A stretch of DNA of 39,308 nucleotides from CAZYTO01 sp964650405 (GCA_964650405.1 CAZYTO010000015.1:1-39308), one strand, 5' to 3'. Counted from the first letter of the stretch, positions 1 to 9,907 are shown. Notes: generated from the letters alone by a model not told the origin. Translations and numbers: made by a program.

Positions 1-287
1 ACCCGACGACCTCACGTGTCGTCCTCACGGTGGACGGCAGGGCGACGGCCTCGACAACGAAGGCGGATGTGGCCAAGGAAAGGGCCGGCGGTGCTGCAGG
101 CGTCGTGCTTCTGGCCATTGCAGCTCTCATTGGCCTCGCACTTGCCGCGCCATTCCTGATGGGGTTCAAGAACATCATCGGACTGCTCATCATCGGCTTC
201 GGCCTGTGGCGGGCCTGGCGGATGAACCAGCGCACGGAGCTCACCGTCAACGGTCCCTTCTCGGTCGCCCCGGCTGCGAATGTCTGA
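1..287 (+). CDS. C-terminal end of a membrane protein, partial at the window edge
   Basis: The reading frame is open from the first bases of the window, so the true start lies upstream; the GTG at 30 is probably internal. The visible part has a polar stretch, then two closely spaced hydrophobic segments (about codons 25-45 and 48-60 counted from the GTG) with a short basic loop and a polar tail. I recognise no family. The stop overlaps the start of the next gene by 8 nt, so the two are very likely translationally coupled. With the M50 protease that follows, this could be a membrane partner or substrate, but that is inference. Confidence 0.6.
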   Translation, partial: PTTSRVVLTVDGRATASTTKADVAKERAGGAAGVVLLAIAALIGLALAAPFLMGFKNIIGLLIIGFGLWRAWRMNQRTELTVNGPFSVAPAANV

Positions 288-1284
288 GCCTCTGCTTTCC
301 ACCCGCGTCATCGATTGCGGCGGCTGCGGCCGGTCCGTGCCGTGGATGCTGACCGTCTGCCCGTCGTGCCATGGGCTCATCCACCGTGTCCAGCTCGAAT
401 CGCTCTCCGCGCAGGCTTCCAGGGCCGAGGAGGCAGGGGAGTGGAGCGAAGCGGCCCGCCTGTGGCGCGACGTCGTGCCGTTGCTGCCGCAGGGCACGAA
501 GCAATACGACGCCGTCGTGGCGCGGGTCAACGCGGCCACCGCACAGATCGGCCGGGCCCCGGAACCGAAACGCACCGGCTGGGGACGCCTGATCGCGCCG
601 TTTGCGGCAGTCGGTGCGGCAGCATGGAAGCTGAAGTTCCTCGTCAGCGGACTGTTGAAGCTCGGCACGCTGCTGTCGATGCTGGCGTCGATCGGAGTCT
701 TCTGGACGGCGTTCGGGTGGCCTCTTGCAGTCGCGTTGGTGGTGACGACGTACATCCACGAGCTGGGTCATGTGTATGCACTGAAGCGCCTCGGATTTCC
801 CATCGCCGGCATGATGTTCGTGCCGGGTCTTGGTGCGTATGTCCGATTCCAGCAGCAACCGGCGACGACTGCCGAAGAGGCGCGCATCAGCCTGGCCGGG
901 CCGATTTGGGGCGGAGCCGCAGGTGTCGTGGCATTCGCGATCGGCGCAGCGATGTCGTCAAAGTTCCCGCTGGCCGTTACCCAGCTCACGATCGTGATCA
1001 ATCTTCTGAACCTGACCCCGGTGCCACCGCTCGACGGAGGTCGTGCCTTCCACGCCGTGAGCCGGCTCCAGCGCTGGCTGCTGGTGGGAATCGCCGCCGC
1101 GGCGTGGGCTTTCACTGGCCAACGCTGGTTCGTCGCCGTCATCCTGCCGGGGGTCTGGCGGGCCTTGCAGCGTGACATGCCTCGCGAGCACAACTGGAAG
1201 GCGTTCGCGCAATTCGGAGGGTTGCTCGTCGCCTTCGGCGCAATCCTCTACTTCGCAACCGTCCTGTACGCCGTCCCGCAATGA
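280..1284 (+). CDS. Zinc-ribbon site-2-protease-like membrane metalloprotease (M50 family)
   Basis: The 334-aa protein has three parts. Residues 13-30 form a CxxC-x10-CxxC zinc ribbon. Residues 38-90 are a charged helical, TPR-like hairpin. From about residue 105 there is a polytopic membrane domain with the M50 catalytic motif HELGH (160-164) and the second motif NLTPVPPLDGG (244-254), whose Asp252 would be the third zinc ligand. M50 enzymes cut transmembrane segments, often in regulated intramembrane proteolysis. The ATG start lies inside the end of the upstream gene and the stop overlaps the next start by 4 nt, so the three genes look like one operon. The cytosolic zinc ribbon plus helical module on an S2P core may bind a partner; substrate unknown. 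Confidence 0.85.
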   Translation: MSEPLLSTRVIDCGGCGRSVPWMLTVCPSCHGLIHRVQLESLSAQASRAEEAGEWSEAARLWRDVVPLLPQGTKQYDAVVARVNAATAQIGRAPEPKRTGWGRLIAPFAAVGAAAWKLKFLVSGLLKLGTLLSMLASIGVFWTAFGWPLAVALVVTTYIHELGHVYALKRLGFPIAGMMFVPGLGAYVRFQQQPATTAEEARISLAGPIWGGAAGVVAFAIGAAMSSKFPLAVTQLTIVINLLNLTPVPPLDGGRAFHAVSRLQRWLLVGIAAAAWAFTGQRWFVAVILPGVWRALQRDMPREHNWKAFAQFGGLLVAFGAILYFATVLYAVPQ

Positions 1285-1856
1285 ATCCGGTCGAGCATTT
1301 CTTCGCCGGCTGGGCCGTGGCGAATGCGCTGCCGCTCGAGTGCCGCGACCGCATGCTGGTGACCGTCGCCGGCGTCATCCCCGATCTCGACGGCTTCGGC
1401 CTGCTTCCCGAGCTGCTCACCCGCGGCACGCGGCACGAAGTCTTCTGGTGGACCGACTACCACCACGTCCTGGGCCACAACCTTGGCTTCGCGCTACTCT
1501 GCACGGCCGCCTCGATCTTCGCGGCGCGGCGGCGCGCGCTCACCGCCCTGCTCGTGGCCGTCAGCTTCCACCTCCACCTGCTCTGCGACGTCATCGGCGC
1601 GCGCGGCCCGGACGGCTACCAATGGCCGATCCCGTACCTGCTGCCGTTCTCCGGCGCGTGGCAGTGGTCGTGGTCGGGACAGTGGGCGCTGAACGCCTGG
1701 CAGAACGTGGTGATCATGATCGTCCTGCTGTTCATCGCGCTCTGGGTTGCTGTAAGGCGAGGGCATACACCGGTGGAGATGTTCTCGACGCGCGGCGACG
1801 TCGCGGTCGTGGCCGCGCTGCGCGGGCGATCACGAACGATGACCGCGCCACGGTAA
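1281..1856 (+). CDS. DUF457/YdjM-like membrane-bound metal-dependent hydrolase
   Basis: This 191-aa protein has about four hydrophobic segments. Its His/Asp motifs are typical of the YdjM/DUF457 family: an N-terminal EHFFAGW, GVIPDLDGF near residue 35, DYHHVLGHN near 59-67, and FHLHLLCDVIG near 96-106. These residues would bind metal at the membrane face. The family is annotated as inner-membrane metal-dependent hydrolases, but substrates are mostly unknown. The ATG overlaps the stop of the M50 gene (ATGA), implying coupled translation. The last 25 residues are basic and not family-like. The gene ends just before a repeat-filled spacer, so the cluster probably stops here. Confidence 0.75.
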   Translation: MNPVEHFFAGWAVANALPLECRDRMLVTVAGVIPDLDGFGLLPELLTRGTRHEVFWWTDYHHVLGHNLGFALLCTAASIFAARRRALTALLVAVSFHLHLLCDVIGARGPDGYQWPIPYLLPFSGAWQWSWSGQWALNAWQNVVIMIVLLFIALWVAVRRGHTPVEMFSTRGDVAVVAALRGRSRTMTAPR

Positions 1857-1938
1857 GGCGTTCCCCTCACCCCGGCACTTCCGCGCTGGACGCAGCGAAG
1901 CTGATCCACGGTGCTCTGGATTGCGCGCTCCAGTGCCG

Positions 1939-1961
1939 ACCCTCTCCCCTGGGGAGAGGGT
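1939..1961. repeat. Palindrome, 11-nt arms, 1-nt centre
   Basis: ACCCTCTCCCC and GGGGAGAGGGT form a perfect inverted repeat around one T. A related palindrome with 10-nt arms and 3-nt centre is at 2185-2207, so the two frame the tandem repeat between them. It could act as a hairpin terminator after the DUF457 gene, but no T-tract follows and the GGGAGAGGG core recurs at 5184, so a mobile REP-like module is the better guess. Confidence 0.7.
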
Positions 1962-1963
1962 GT

Positions 1964-2187
1964 GCGCCCGCGCGACCGGCGATATTGTCAGGAGCGATGC
2001 GCCGAGCTGCGAGACATCCAAGAGACACCGCCGCAGAATCCTCGTAGTGAGGCGCGGGGGAACACCTCCCCCGGGAGCATGTGGCGCCCGCGCGACCAGC
2101 GATATCGTCAGGAGCGATGCGCCGAGCCGCGAGACATCCAAGAGACACCGGTGCAGAATCCTCGTAGTGAGGCGCCGGGGGAACACC
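1964..2187. repeat. Two-copy tandem repeat, 120-nt period
   Basis: Copy 1 (1964-2066) and copy 2 (2084-2187) are about 103 nt each and line up at exactly 120 nt spacing. By eye they differ by five substitutions and one single-base indel. Both contain ATGCGCCGAG and GAGACATCCAAGAGACACCG. The near identity says the duplication is recent or under concerted change. No coding role is seen. Confidence 0.85.
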
Positions 2188-2197
2188 CTCTCCCACC

Positions 2198-2276
2198 GGG
2201 AGAGGGTCGCCGCGGAGCGCTCCTCGCCGGGAGCTGAATCGTCGCGCAGCAGTCAGCGCCGCGGCGGGGTGAGGGG
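2198..2276. repeat. Dispersed intergenic element, copy 1
   Basis: It starts GGGAGAGGGTCGCCGCG and ends with a 25-nt block (2252-2276) that matches 5237-5261 at 24 of 25 positions. The middle is divergent but of the same length (79 against 78 nt). Two copies with conserved ends and a variable centre suggest a small mobile or recombining intergenic element. Confidence 0.7.
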
Positions 2277-2366
2277 CCGTGGACTTCGCGCCGCTCCAGG
2301 CATTCCTCCCGGTTGAAACAGTTAGGAAGCATCGCGCAACCGCGATTTCCCGTACTCTGTCCCGCG

Positions 2367-4028
2367 ATGAAGCGCACCGCCCTGCCGCTCTCCCGCCTCA
2401 CCGCCACGACCTCGGCGCGCCCACTCTCAGCCTTCCAGCCTTTCCGCCTTCTGCTCACGTTCGCGCTCTGCCTGCCCGCGTTCGCCGCATCCCCGGCCAG
2501 AGTCTCCGCCGGCTCGGATCCCGCCGCCGTCGCCGCAAAGGCGCGCACCTGGCGCACAGCGCACGAACGGGAAATCGTCAACGAGTTCACGACGCTCCTG
2601 GCCATCCCGAACCTGGCCTCGGACGCGCCGAACATCGAGAAGAACGCGAACGCCCTGGCGGCCATGCTGGAGCGGCGCGGGGTGAAGGCGCAGCTCGTCC
2701 GTGAGCCCGGCGTGCCGCCGCTCGTGGTCGGGGACCTCACCGTGCCCGCTGCCACGCGAACAGTCGCGTTCTACGCGCACTACGACGGCCAGCCCGTCGA
2801 CGCGACGCAGTGGACCTCACCGCCATGGTCGCCGGTGCTGCGCAATGCGGACGGCAAGGTGATCTGGAGCCCGCCGCCGGCGGACGCATCCGCCGTCAAT
2901 CACGAAGACAGCAGCGGCACGCCGGCGCCGCTCCATCTCGATCCCGAGGCGCGTCTCTACGGCCGGTCGGCGGGCGACGACAAGGGCACGATCATCGCCA
3001 TGGTCGCGGCCCTCGATGCCCTGCAGGCGGCGAAGGTCAGGCCGCAGGTGAACGTCAAGTTCGTCTTCGAGGGCGAGGAGGAAGCCGGCTCGCCGCACCT
3101 TCCCATGCTGCTGCAGAAACACGCGGACGTCCTGCGGGCGGACGCCTGGTTCCTCTGCGACGGTCCCGTGCACCAGAGCCGGCGCATGCAGCTCTTCTTC
3201 GGGGCGCGCGGCATCACCGAGGTCGACCTGACCGTCTACGGCCCGGTGAAGGGGCTGCACGACGGGCACTACGGCAATTGGGTCCCGAACCCCATCGTCG
3301 ACCTGACGCACCTCATCGACTCGATGCGCGACACCGAGGCCAACATCCTCATCGCCGGCTTCTACGACGACGTCCTGCCGCCGACGCCCGGCGAGCTGGC
3401 CGCGCTGAAAGACGTACCGATGGTCGACGAGGCCCTGAAGAGCGAATTCGGCGTGGCCCGGACGGAAGGGAAAAACGCCCCGCTGAACGAGCAGATCCTC
3501 AAGCCCGCTCTGAACCTGCGCGGCATCGCGGGCGGACGGGTGGGAGCGACGGCCTCGAACACGATCAACACCGAGGCCACCGCCTCGATCGACTTCCGCC
3601 TCGTGCCGAATGAGACGCCGGAGAGCATCCGCGCGAAAGTCGAAGCGCACCTCGCCGCCCAGGGCTGGTTCGTCGTCCACGACGCGCCCGACGCCGAGAC
3701 GCGGCGCGCCCATCCCCGCGTCGTCCGCGCGAGCTGGGGCAGCGGCTACATCCCGTTGCGCACGTCGATGGACGAGCCGTTCGCGAAGACGGCCACCGCG
3801 ATCGTTGCCGCCGCCGCCGGAGGCCCCATCGTCCGCCTCCCCTCCCTCGGCGGCAGCATCCCTATGTACCTCTTCGCCCGCGGCGGCGTCCCGGTCATTG
3901 GCTTGCCGATCGCCAACCACGACGACACCCAGCACGCCCAGAACGAAAACCTGCGCCTGCAGAACCTCTGGGACGGCATCGAGGCGTACGCGGCGCTGTT
4001 CGCGTGTCTGCCGGAGGGGGGCAGGTGA
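2367..4028 (+). CDS. Exported M20-family metallopeptidase (dipeptidase/carboxypeptidase type)
   Basis: From the ATG at 2367 the product is 553 aa. An upstream in-frame start at 2313 is possible but adds no family sequence. The N-terminus is a long signal peptide with hydrophobic core LLLTFALCLPAFAA. M20 zinc motifs follow in order: AHYDGQP (His138), GRSAGDDKG (Asp204), FEGEEEAGS (about 235-243, catalytic plus metal Glu) and a late HDDTQHAQNEN histidine. The protein should remove residues from peptides in the periplasm or outside. It carries an insert of about 30 residues before GRSAGDDKG that the simplest M20 enzymes lack. Part of the signal-peptide region (2428-2454) is encoded by a CTTTCAGCC-type low-complexity repeat. 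The stop overlaps the AraC start by 4 nt. Confidence 0.88.
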   Translation: MKRTALPLSRLTATTSARPLSAFQPFRLLLTFALCLPAFAASPARVSAGSDPAAVAAKARTWRTAHEREIVNEFTTLLAIPNLASDAPNIEKNANALAAMLERRGVKAQLVREPGVPPLVVGDLTVPAATRTVAFYAHYDGQPVDATQWTSPPWSPVLRNADGKVIWSPPPADASAVNHEDSSGTPAPLHLDPEARLYGRSAGDDKGTIIAMVAALDALQAAKVRPQVNVKFVFEGEEEAGSPHLPMLLQKHADVLRADAWFLCDGPVHQSRRMQLFFGARGITEVDLTVYGPVKGLHDGHYGNWVPNPIVDLTHLIDSMRDTEANILIAGFYDDVLPPTPGELAALKDVPMVDEALKSEFGVARTEGKNAPLNEQILKPALNLRGIAGGRVGATASNTINTEATASIDFRLVPNETPESIRAKVEAHLAAQGWFVVHDAPDAETRRAHPRVVRASWGSGYIPLRTSMDEPFAKTATAIVAAAAGGPIVRLPSLGGSIPMYLFARGGVPVIGLPIANHDDTQHAQNENLRLQNLWDGIEAYAALFACLPEGGR

Positions 4029-4729
4029 TCCAGGAGCTCGCCCCGAGCGCCCGCCTGCGCGAGTGGGTGGACGCAATCTGGATGTCGGAGCCGTCGGCAT
4101 CGGCCGCGCCGTTCACGGTGTTGCCGGACAACTGTTGTGATGCGTTGTTCGATCTCGAGGCGGCTCAGTCGTTCGTCGTCGGGGCCATGACGGTTCCGCT
4201 GGTCCTGCCGGCGGGGCCCTCGCCGGCGTATCTGGGGATTCGATTCAAGCCGGGGCGGGCGCGGATGTTCTTCGAGCACCCGCTGCATCTGGTGGCGGAC
4301 CAACGGGTGGCGATCCGGTCGACGCTGGCCGAGCAGCTCGCGGAGGCGACGGATCCGGAGAGGCGCATGGCTATCGCCGAGCGGGCCATCGAGGCACGGC
4401 TGGCACGTGCGGCGGTGCGCGACCGGCGGATCGACGAAGCGGTGGCGCTGTTTCTGCGGGGCGGCGACTCGATCGAGGATGTGGCGGCGGCGGTGGGGAT
4501 GACGCGCCAGCACCTGCGGCGGCGGTTTCTGGAGGAGGTGGGTCTCTCGCCGAAGACGTTCGCCAGGGTGGCGCGATTCCGCCGGCTGCTGCTGGACGCG
4601 CGCAGGAGCGGGAGGCCGTCGTGGGCGGCGCTGGCGGTCGATCACGGCTACAGCGACCAGTCGCACCTCATCGCTGAGTTCCAGACGCTGGCCGGAGCCT
4701 CGCCGGTTCCATTCTTCCTATCGCGCTGA
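4025..4729 (+). CDS. AraC-family transcriptional regulator
   Basis: I chose the GTG at 4025 because GGAGGGGG lies 5 nt upstream and the start overlaps the M20 stop (GTGA); a GTG at 4004 would add seven residues but lacks a ribosome site. The product is 234 aa. The first 110 residues match the AraC-associated N-terminal sensor-like domain type with LPDNCCDALFDL and GIRFKPGRA. The last 100 form the double helix-turn-helix, with DSIEDVAAAVGMTRQHLRRRF and DHGYSDQSHLIAEFQ as the two recognition units. Coupling to the peptidase gene suggests a shared regulon; the effector is unknown. Confidence 0.85.
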   Translation: MIQELAPSARLREWVDAIWMSEPSASAAPFTVLPDNCCDALFDLEAAQSFVVGAMTVPLVLPAGPSPAYLGIRFKPGRARMFFEHPLHLVADQRVAIRSTLAEQLAEATDPERRMAIAERAIEARLARAAVRDRRIDEAVALFLRGGDSIEDVAAAVGMTRQHLRRRFLEEVGLSPKTFARVARFRRLLLDARRSGRPSWAALAVDHGYSDQSHLIAEFQTLAGASPVPFFLSR

Positions 4730-4754
4730 CGGGCCGCTCGCTATCTTTGCGGGC

Positions 4755-5138
4755 ATGTTGAAAAAACTCACGCCCGTTCTCGTCGTCGACCGGATCGAGC
4801 CGCTGCTGCCACTGTGGAAGGCACTCGGATTCGCCGCTACCAATGAAGTGCCGCATGGCGATGGACTCGGCTTCGTCATGCTCGGACGCGATGGCATCGA
4901 GGTCATGTACCAGACCTTCGACAGCATCCGGGACGACTCCCCGAAGGCGCTGGAAGGTGCGCGACCCCTCGGTGCGGCGGCGCTTTTCATCGAGGTCGAT
5001 GACCTCGAGGGCCTGGCCGCGCAGATTCCTGCCGGCACGGAGGTACTCATCGAGCGCCGGAAGACGTTTTACGGCTCGACGGAGATGGTTCTCCGCGACG
5101 GAGCGGGAAACGTCATCACGTTCGCGCAGTTCGGTTGA
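4755..5138 (+). CDS. VOC-superfamily (glyoxalase/bleomycin-resistance-like) protein
   Basis: This 127-aa protein has the paired beta-alpha-beta-beta-beta layout of the vicinal oxygen chelate fold: an N-terminal LTPVLVVDRIEPLLPLWKAL, a central EVMYQTFD strand and a C-terminal MVLRDGAGNVITFAQFG. The usual metal ligands are not clearly complete, so it may bind a small molecule rather than catalyse a glyoxalase reaction. The start follows TATCTT (4742-4747) by 7 nt and no ribosome-binding site is visible, so the mRNA may be leaderless. Confidence 0.75.
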   Translation: MLKKLTPVLVVDRIEPLLPLWKALGFAATNEVPHGDGLGFVMLGRDGIEVMYQTFDSIRDDSPKALEGARPLGAAALFIEVDDLEGLAAQIPAGTEVLIERRKTFYGSTEMVLRDGAGNVITFAQFG

Positions 5139-5522
5139 GGGCGGTCAGTTCAGATCGCGCAGCTTGGAGAAAGAAAAACCCGCGGGAGAGGGTCGCCGCG
5201 TCGCGTGCGTTGCAGGAATCGAGTCGTTGATGTGCGGTCAGCGGCGCGGCGGGGTGAGGGGCTTCCTGCGATCTGCTTACCGGAACGCTGGTTTTCCAGA
5301 ATACAGATTCGCGCAAACTCGCATCACAGACCTCTCAGTCAGATTCCGCGCTGACAGGCGCCCGGACATCCGCGCCTCGGAACACGGCGCGGAGCTTCCG
5401 CCCGTGTCACGCAATACAGGAGGCTGTGCGAAGGCTCAAGAAGAAGCGTGCTGAGGCATAGGGGACGGCCTTCACGTGTTACTCTCTGCCGTCCAGATCG
5501 ACCCCCGGAAAGGAACTCCCCT
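5139..5522. other. Intergenic region with a dispersed repeat and the M1 gene promoter
   Basis: No supportable gene. It holds copy 2 of the dispersed element (5184-5261). Near its end are TACTCT (5480-5485), a possible -10 box, and AAGGA about 8 nt before the M1 start. The 5262-5470 stretch shows nothing I can assign. Confidence 0.6.
5184..5261. repeat. Dispersed intergenic element, copy 2
   Basis: It begins with the same GGGAGAGGGTCGCCGCG as 2198-2214 and ends with a block matching 2252-2276 in 24 of 25 positions. Total length is within one base of copy 1. Same orientation. Confidence 0.7.
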
Positions 5523-7967
5523 ATGAAACGCATCCTCTTTGCGATCGCTATCTGTGCGGTCTCGCGCGCAGGTATCGCGGCCGACGCGCCTGCCTACTAT
5601 GCCGTTCGCTCCGCCCGCCCCGACGGCCGGACCATCGCCGTGCACAACCTGGCCTTCGATCGCGACGTCATCCACGTCACGCTCGACGGCACGCTGCACC
5701 TGCTCGCGCCGGTGAGCGGCGTGACGTTCGGCGCGGTCTTCACCGGCCACGGTTCGTATGACGTGACGCCCGCCAGTGAGACCGAGCGCCGCATGCTGGC
5801 GCTCAATGCGAATGATTCCGCGCTGAAGGTGCTGCACGACGATTTCGACGCCATGACCATCTTCGACACCGAGCTGATCGCCGCGGCTTCGAAGAGCTCC
5901 GCGCCGGCCGCCGGTGCGCCGGACGGGGCGGCCACGCAGGCCTTCGACCGCTTCCTCAAGTTCGAGCAGACGCAGATGAAGCAGAACCTGCACATCCGCG
6001 CGGCCCAGGCGCTGCTGAACGGCGAGACGAAGCCGTTCTTCCTGGCCGTGCCGGACGGCAAGAAGTTCGCGCGCATCCTGCTCAGCGTCGATCCTCTCGG
6101 CAGCTTCGAGGCCGAGGAGACGCTGGTGCTGTCGGCGGACGACCAGCGCGGCGGCGCCTGGTACTCGAGCTACCTGAAGGGCCAGAAGGCCCATCCGGAG
6201 GCGCAGCTCGCGCACGCGTCGCACTATGCGATCGACACCACCATGCGCGGGCATGACGAGCTGGCGGGCACGACGCTCATCGACGCGAAGTCCCTGGTGG
6301 GCGGCCTGCGTTTTCTGCCCCTCAATCTCGACCCGCGCATGCGCGTGGAGCAGGCGGAGTACGCCGCCGACGCGAGCGCCACGACCTGGACGCCGTTGAT
6401 CGTCGTCCAGGAAGCTGAGAAGGAGGACGGCCAGCTCGCCGTGGTCTTCCCCACGGCCCTGAAGCAGGACGAGGCCTTCACCATCCGCCTCAGGTATAAA
6501 GGCCGCGAGGTGCTCAAGGACGCCGGCGATGGCAACTACTACGTCCGCTCGCGCCAGTCGTGGTATCCGAACCTGGGCACGTTCACGCAACTGGCCACGT
6601 ACGACCTGACCTATCACTATCCGAAGGCACTGCAGATCATCTCCGTCGGCGATCAGACCGAGGACAAGGCCGACGGCGACCTGAAGATGACGTCGTTCAA
6701 GACCGCCGAGCCGGTGCGCGTGGCGGGTTTCAACTTCGGCAAGTTCAAGAAGCTGTCGAAGACGGACAAGGACACCGGACTGACCGTGGACGTCTACACG
6801 AATCCCGGCACGCCGAACATCATCAAGGAGATCAACCAGGCCCTGGCCTCCGCCCGCGGTGGCTCCGACAGCGGCTATCTGCCCGGCGATCTTTATTCGA
6901 CCGACGGCATGGAGGTGGGGGCCGGGCCGCGCCAGATCAACCTCGACACCAACGGGCTGGCCGACTCGGCCATGGCCGATGCCATCAATGCCTCGCGGGT
7001 GGCCTCGACCTACTTCGGGGCCACGCCGCTCAAACACGTCGCCATCTCCCAGCAGTCGGAGTGGGACTACGGCCAGTCGTGGCCGGGCCTGGTCTACCTG
7101 CCGTACCTGGCCGTGCTGAGCGGCACGACCCGCGCGCAGTTCGGCATGGCCGGGGCTCACGATTTCATCGAGCAGGTCGGGCCGCACGAGATGTCTCACC
7201 AGTGGTGGGGACATACGGTCGGCAACGCCACGTATCACGATACGTGGCTCAGCGAGGGCTTCGCCGATTTCAGCGCGGCCCTGGTGCTGCAGTTTACGGG
7301 CGGGGTGCGCAAGTACAACGAATTCTGGGAGGTCTCGCGGAAGAACATCCTGGTGAAGTCGCCCGGCGCCTTCCTGCCCAACAACGAAGTGGGCCCCATC
7401 TCCGAAGGGACGCGGCTCGGCACGTGGCGCAACCCGTATGCCTATCAGGCGCTCGTCTACAACAAGGGCGCGTACGTCCTGCACATGCTGCGCATGCTCA
7501 TGCAGGACCGGACGAACAAGCAGAACCCGGACGCCGACTTCATCGCCCTGATGACGGACTTCGTGAAGACCTACTCCGGCCGCAATGCCACCACCGAGGA
7601 CTTCAAGGCCATGGTGCAGCGCCACCTGACGCCGAACCTCAACGCCACCAGCGACGGCCGCGTGGACTGGTTCTTCGACCAGTGGGTGTACGGCACGGAC
7701 ATCCCACGCTACACGTCGAAGTTCGACATCTCCAACGGCAGCGAGGGGAAGTTCCACATCAAGGGCCAGATCGTACAGGCCGAGGTGGGGGAGACCTTCC
7801 GGGCCCTGGTGCCGATCTACGTGGAGTTCGACAAGGGCCAGGTCTTCAAGATCGCGCAGATCCCGATGGTCGGCCCGATGACGAAGGACCTGGACTTCGA
7901 AGTGAAGATGCCGAAGAAGCCGAACAAGATCGCCATCAACCTGATGCACGACGTGCTTGCGAAGTGA
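5523..7967 (+). CDS. Exported M1-family zinc aminopeptidase-like protein
   Basis: The ATG at 5523 is preceded by AAGGA with good spacing and opens a signal peptide (MKRILFAIAICAV, cleavage near GIAAD). The mature protein is about 790 residues. The gluzincin site is complete: HEMSH at 555-559, then Glu578 in WLSEGFADF, giving the HExxH-x18-E spacing of M1. A clear GxMEN exopeptidase motif was not found, so true aminopeptidase activity is less certain than the fold. Residues 1-300 look like a beta-rich N-terminal domain. Likely role: peptide hydrolysis in the periplasm or outside the cell, alongside the M20 and S8 enzymes of this window. Confidence 0.85.
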   Translation: MKRILFAIAICAVSRAGIAADAPAYYAVRSARPDGRTIAVHNLAFDRDVIHVTLDGTLHLLAPVSGVTFGAVFTGHGSYDVTPASETERRMLALNANDSALKVLHDDFDAMTIFDTELIAAASKSSAPAAGAPDGAATQAFDRFLKFEQTQMKQNLHIRAAQALLNGETKPFFLAVPDGKKFARILLSVDPLGSFEAEETLVLSADDQRGGAWYSSYLKGQKAHPEAQLAHASHYAIDTTMRGHDELAGTTLIDAKSLVGGLRFLPLNLDPRMRVEQAEYAADASATTWTPLIVVQEAEKEDGQLAVVFPTALKQDEAFTIRLRYKGREVLKDAGDGNYYVRSRQSWYPNLGTFTQLATYDLTYHYPKALQIISVGDQTEDKADGDLKMTSFKTAEPVRVAGFNFGKFKKLSKTDKDTGLTVDVYTNPGTPNIIKEINQALASARGGSDSGYLPGDLYSTDGMEVGAGPRQINLDTNGLADSAMADAINASRVASTYFGATPLKHVAISQQSEWDYGQSWPGLVYLPYLAVLSGTTRAQFGMAGAHDFIEQVGPHEMSHQWWGHTVGNATYHDTWLSEGFADFSAALVLQFTGGVRKYNEFWEVSRKNILVKSPGAFLPNNEVGPISEGTRLGTWRNPYAYQALVYNKGAYVLHMLRMLMQDRTNKQNPDADFIALMTDFVKTYSGRNATTEDFKAMVQRHLTPNLNATSDGRVDWFFDQWVYGTDIPRYTSKFDISNGSEGKFHIKGQIVQAEVGETFRALVPIYVEFDKGQVFKIAQIPMVGPMTKDLDFEVKMPKKPNKIAINLMHDVLAK

Positions 7968-7968
7968 T

Positions 7969-8022
7969 TCGTTGGTCGTTGGTCGTTGATCGTTGTTCGT
8001 GGGTCGCTGTTCGTTGTTCACG
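7969..8022. repeat. Low-complexity GGTCGTTG-type tract
   Basis: Degenerate tandem copies of TCGTTGG/TCGTTGT follow the M1 stop directly. A shorter tract of the same type is at 19437-19465, so this is a repeat type of the genome rather than a one-off. Confidence 0.65.
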
Positions 8023-8041
8023 CGGGAAGCGCGGCGTGATC

Positions 8042-8139
8042 GTGGAGGGCGGACAATCCTGTCCGTCCCCTGAGAGAACACACCGAGGCGCCATTCGGAT
8101 GCATTCACGGTTTGACGGACACGATTGTCCGTCCTCCAC
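8042..8139. repeat. REPIN-like inverted repeat pair
   Basis: Arms 8042-8064 and 8117-8139 are 23 nt each and are reverse complements with two mismatches; both contain GGACAATC. A 52-nt spacer separates them. Paired REP-like arms of this size between convergent genes (M1 plus strand, groL minus strand) resemble REPINs or small MITEs. No target-site duplication was recognised. Confidence 0.7.
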
Positions 8140-8190
8140 GCATCCTGCCATTTGACCGGTCGCGTTCGCGATCGCGCCCTGCGCAAACAA

Positions 8191-8218
8191 AACGGGCGAG
8201 CCTTGCGGCTCGCCCGTT
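8191..8218 (-). terminator. Rho-independent terminator of groES-groL
   Basis: AACGGGCGAGCC and GGCTCGCCCGTT form a perfect 12-bp stem with a 4-nt loop, 23 nt past the groL stop. Read on the minus strand, it is followed by TTTTGTTTG. Confidence 0.85.
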
Positions 8219-8241
8219 CGGGTGATGCGTGATGCGGGAGC

Positions 8242-9879
<1,638 letters not shown>

Positions 9880-9907
9880 TGTGTGTGTCTCCTCCTGCTG
9901 CTGTTGC

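Larger units (their letters stand above)
1857..2366. other. Intergenic region made mostly of repeats
   Basis: About 510 nt without a credible gene. It contains two near-perfect palindromes built on CCCTCTCCC/GGGAGAGGG (1939-1961 and 2185-2207), a 120-nt-period tandem repeat (1964-2187) and a dispersed element (2198-2276) seen again at 5184-5261. Open frames crossing it (for example 1911-2237 and 1921-2316) only translate the repeat and are rejected. The end holds a -10-like TACTCT (2353-2358) 8 nt before the M20 start. Confidence 0.7.

Noticed and set aside
1911..2316. Overlapping frames across the repeat island
   Set aside because: They only translate the two copies of the tandem repeat and the palindromes.
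5472..8186. 904-codon open frame on the minus strand opposite the M1 peptidase
   Set aside because: Antisense shadow in GC-rich DNA: His/Arg/Val-rich, no domain, fully overlapped by a well-supported M1 gene.
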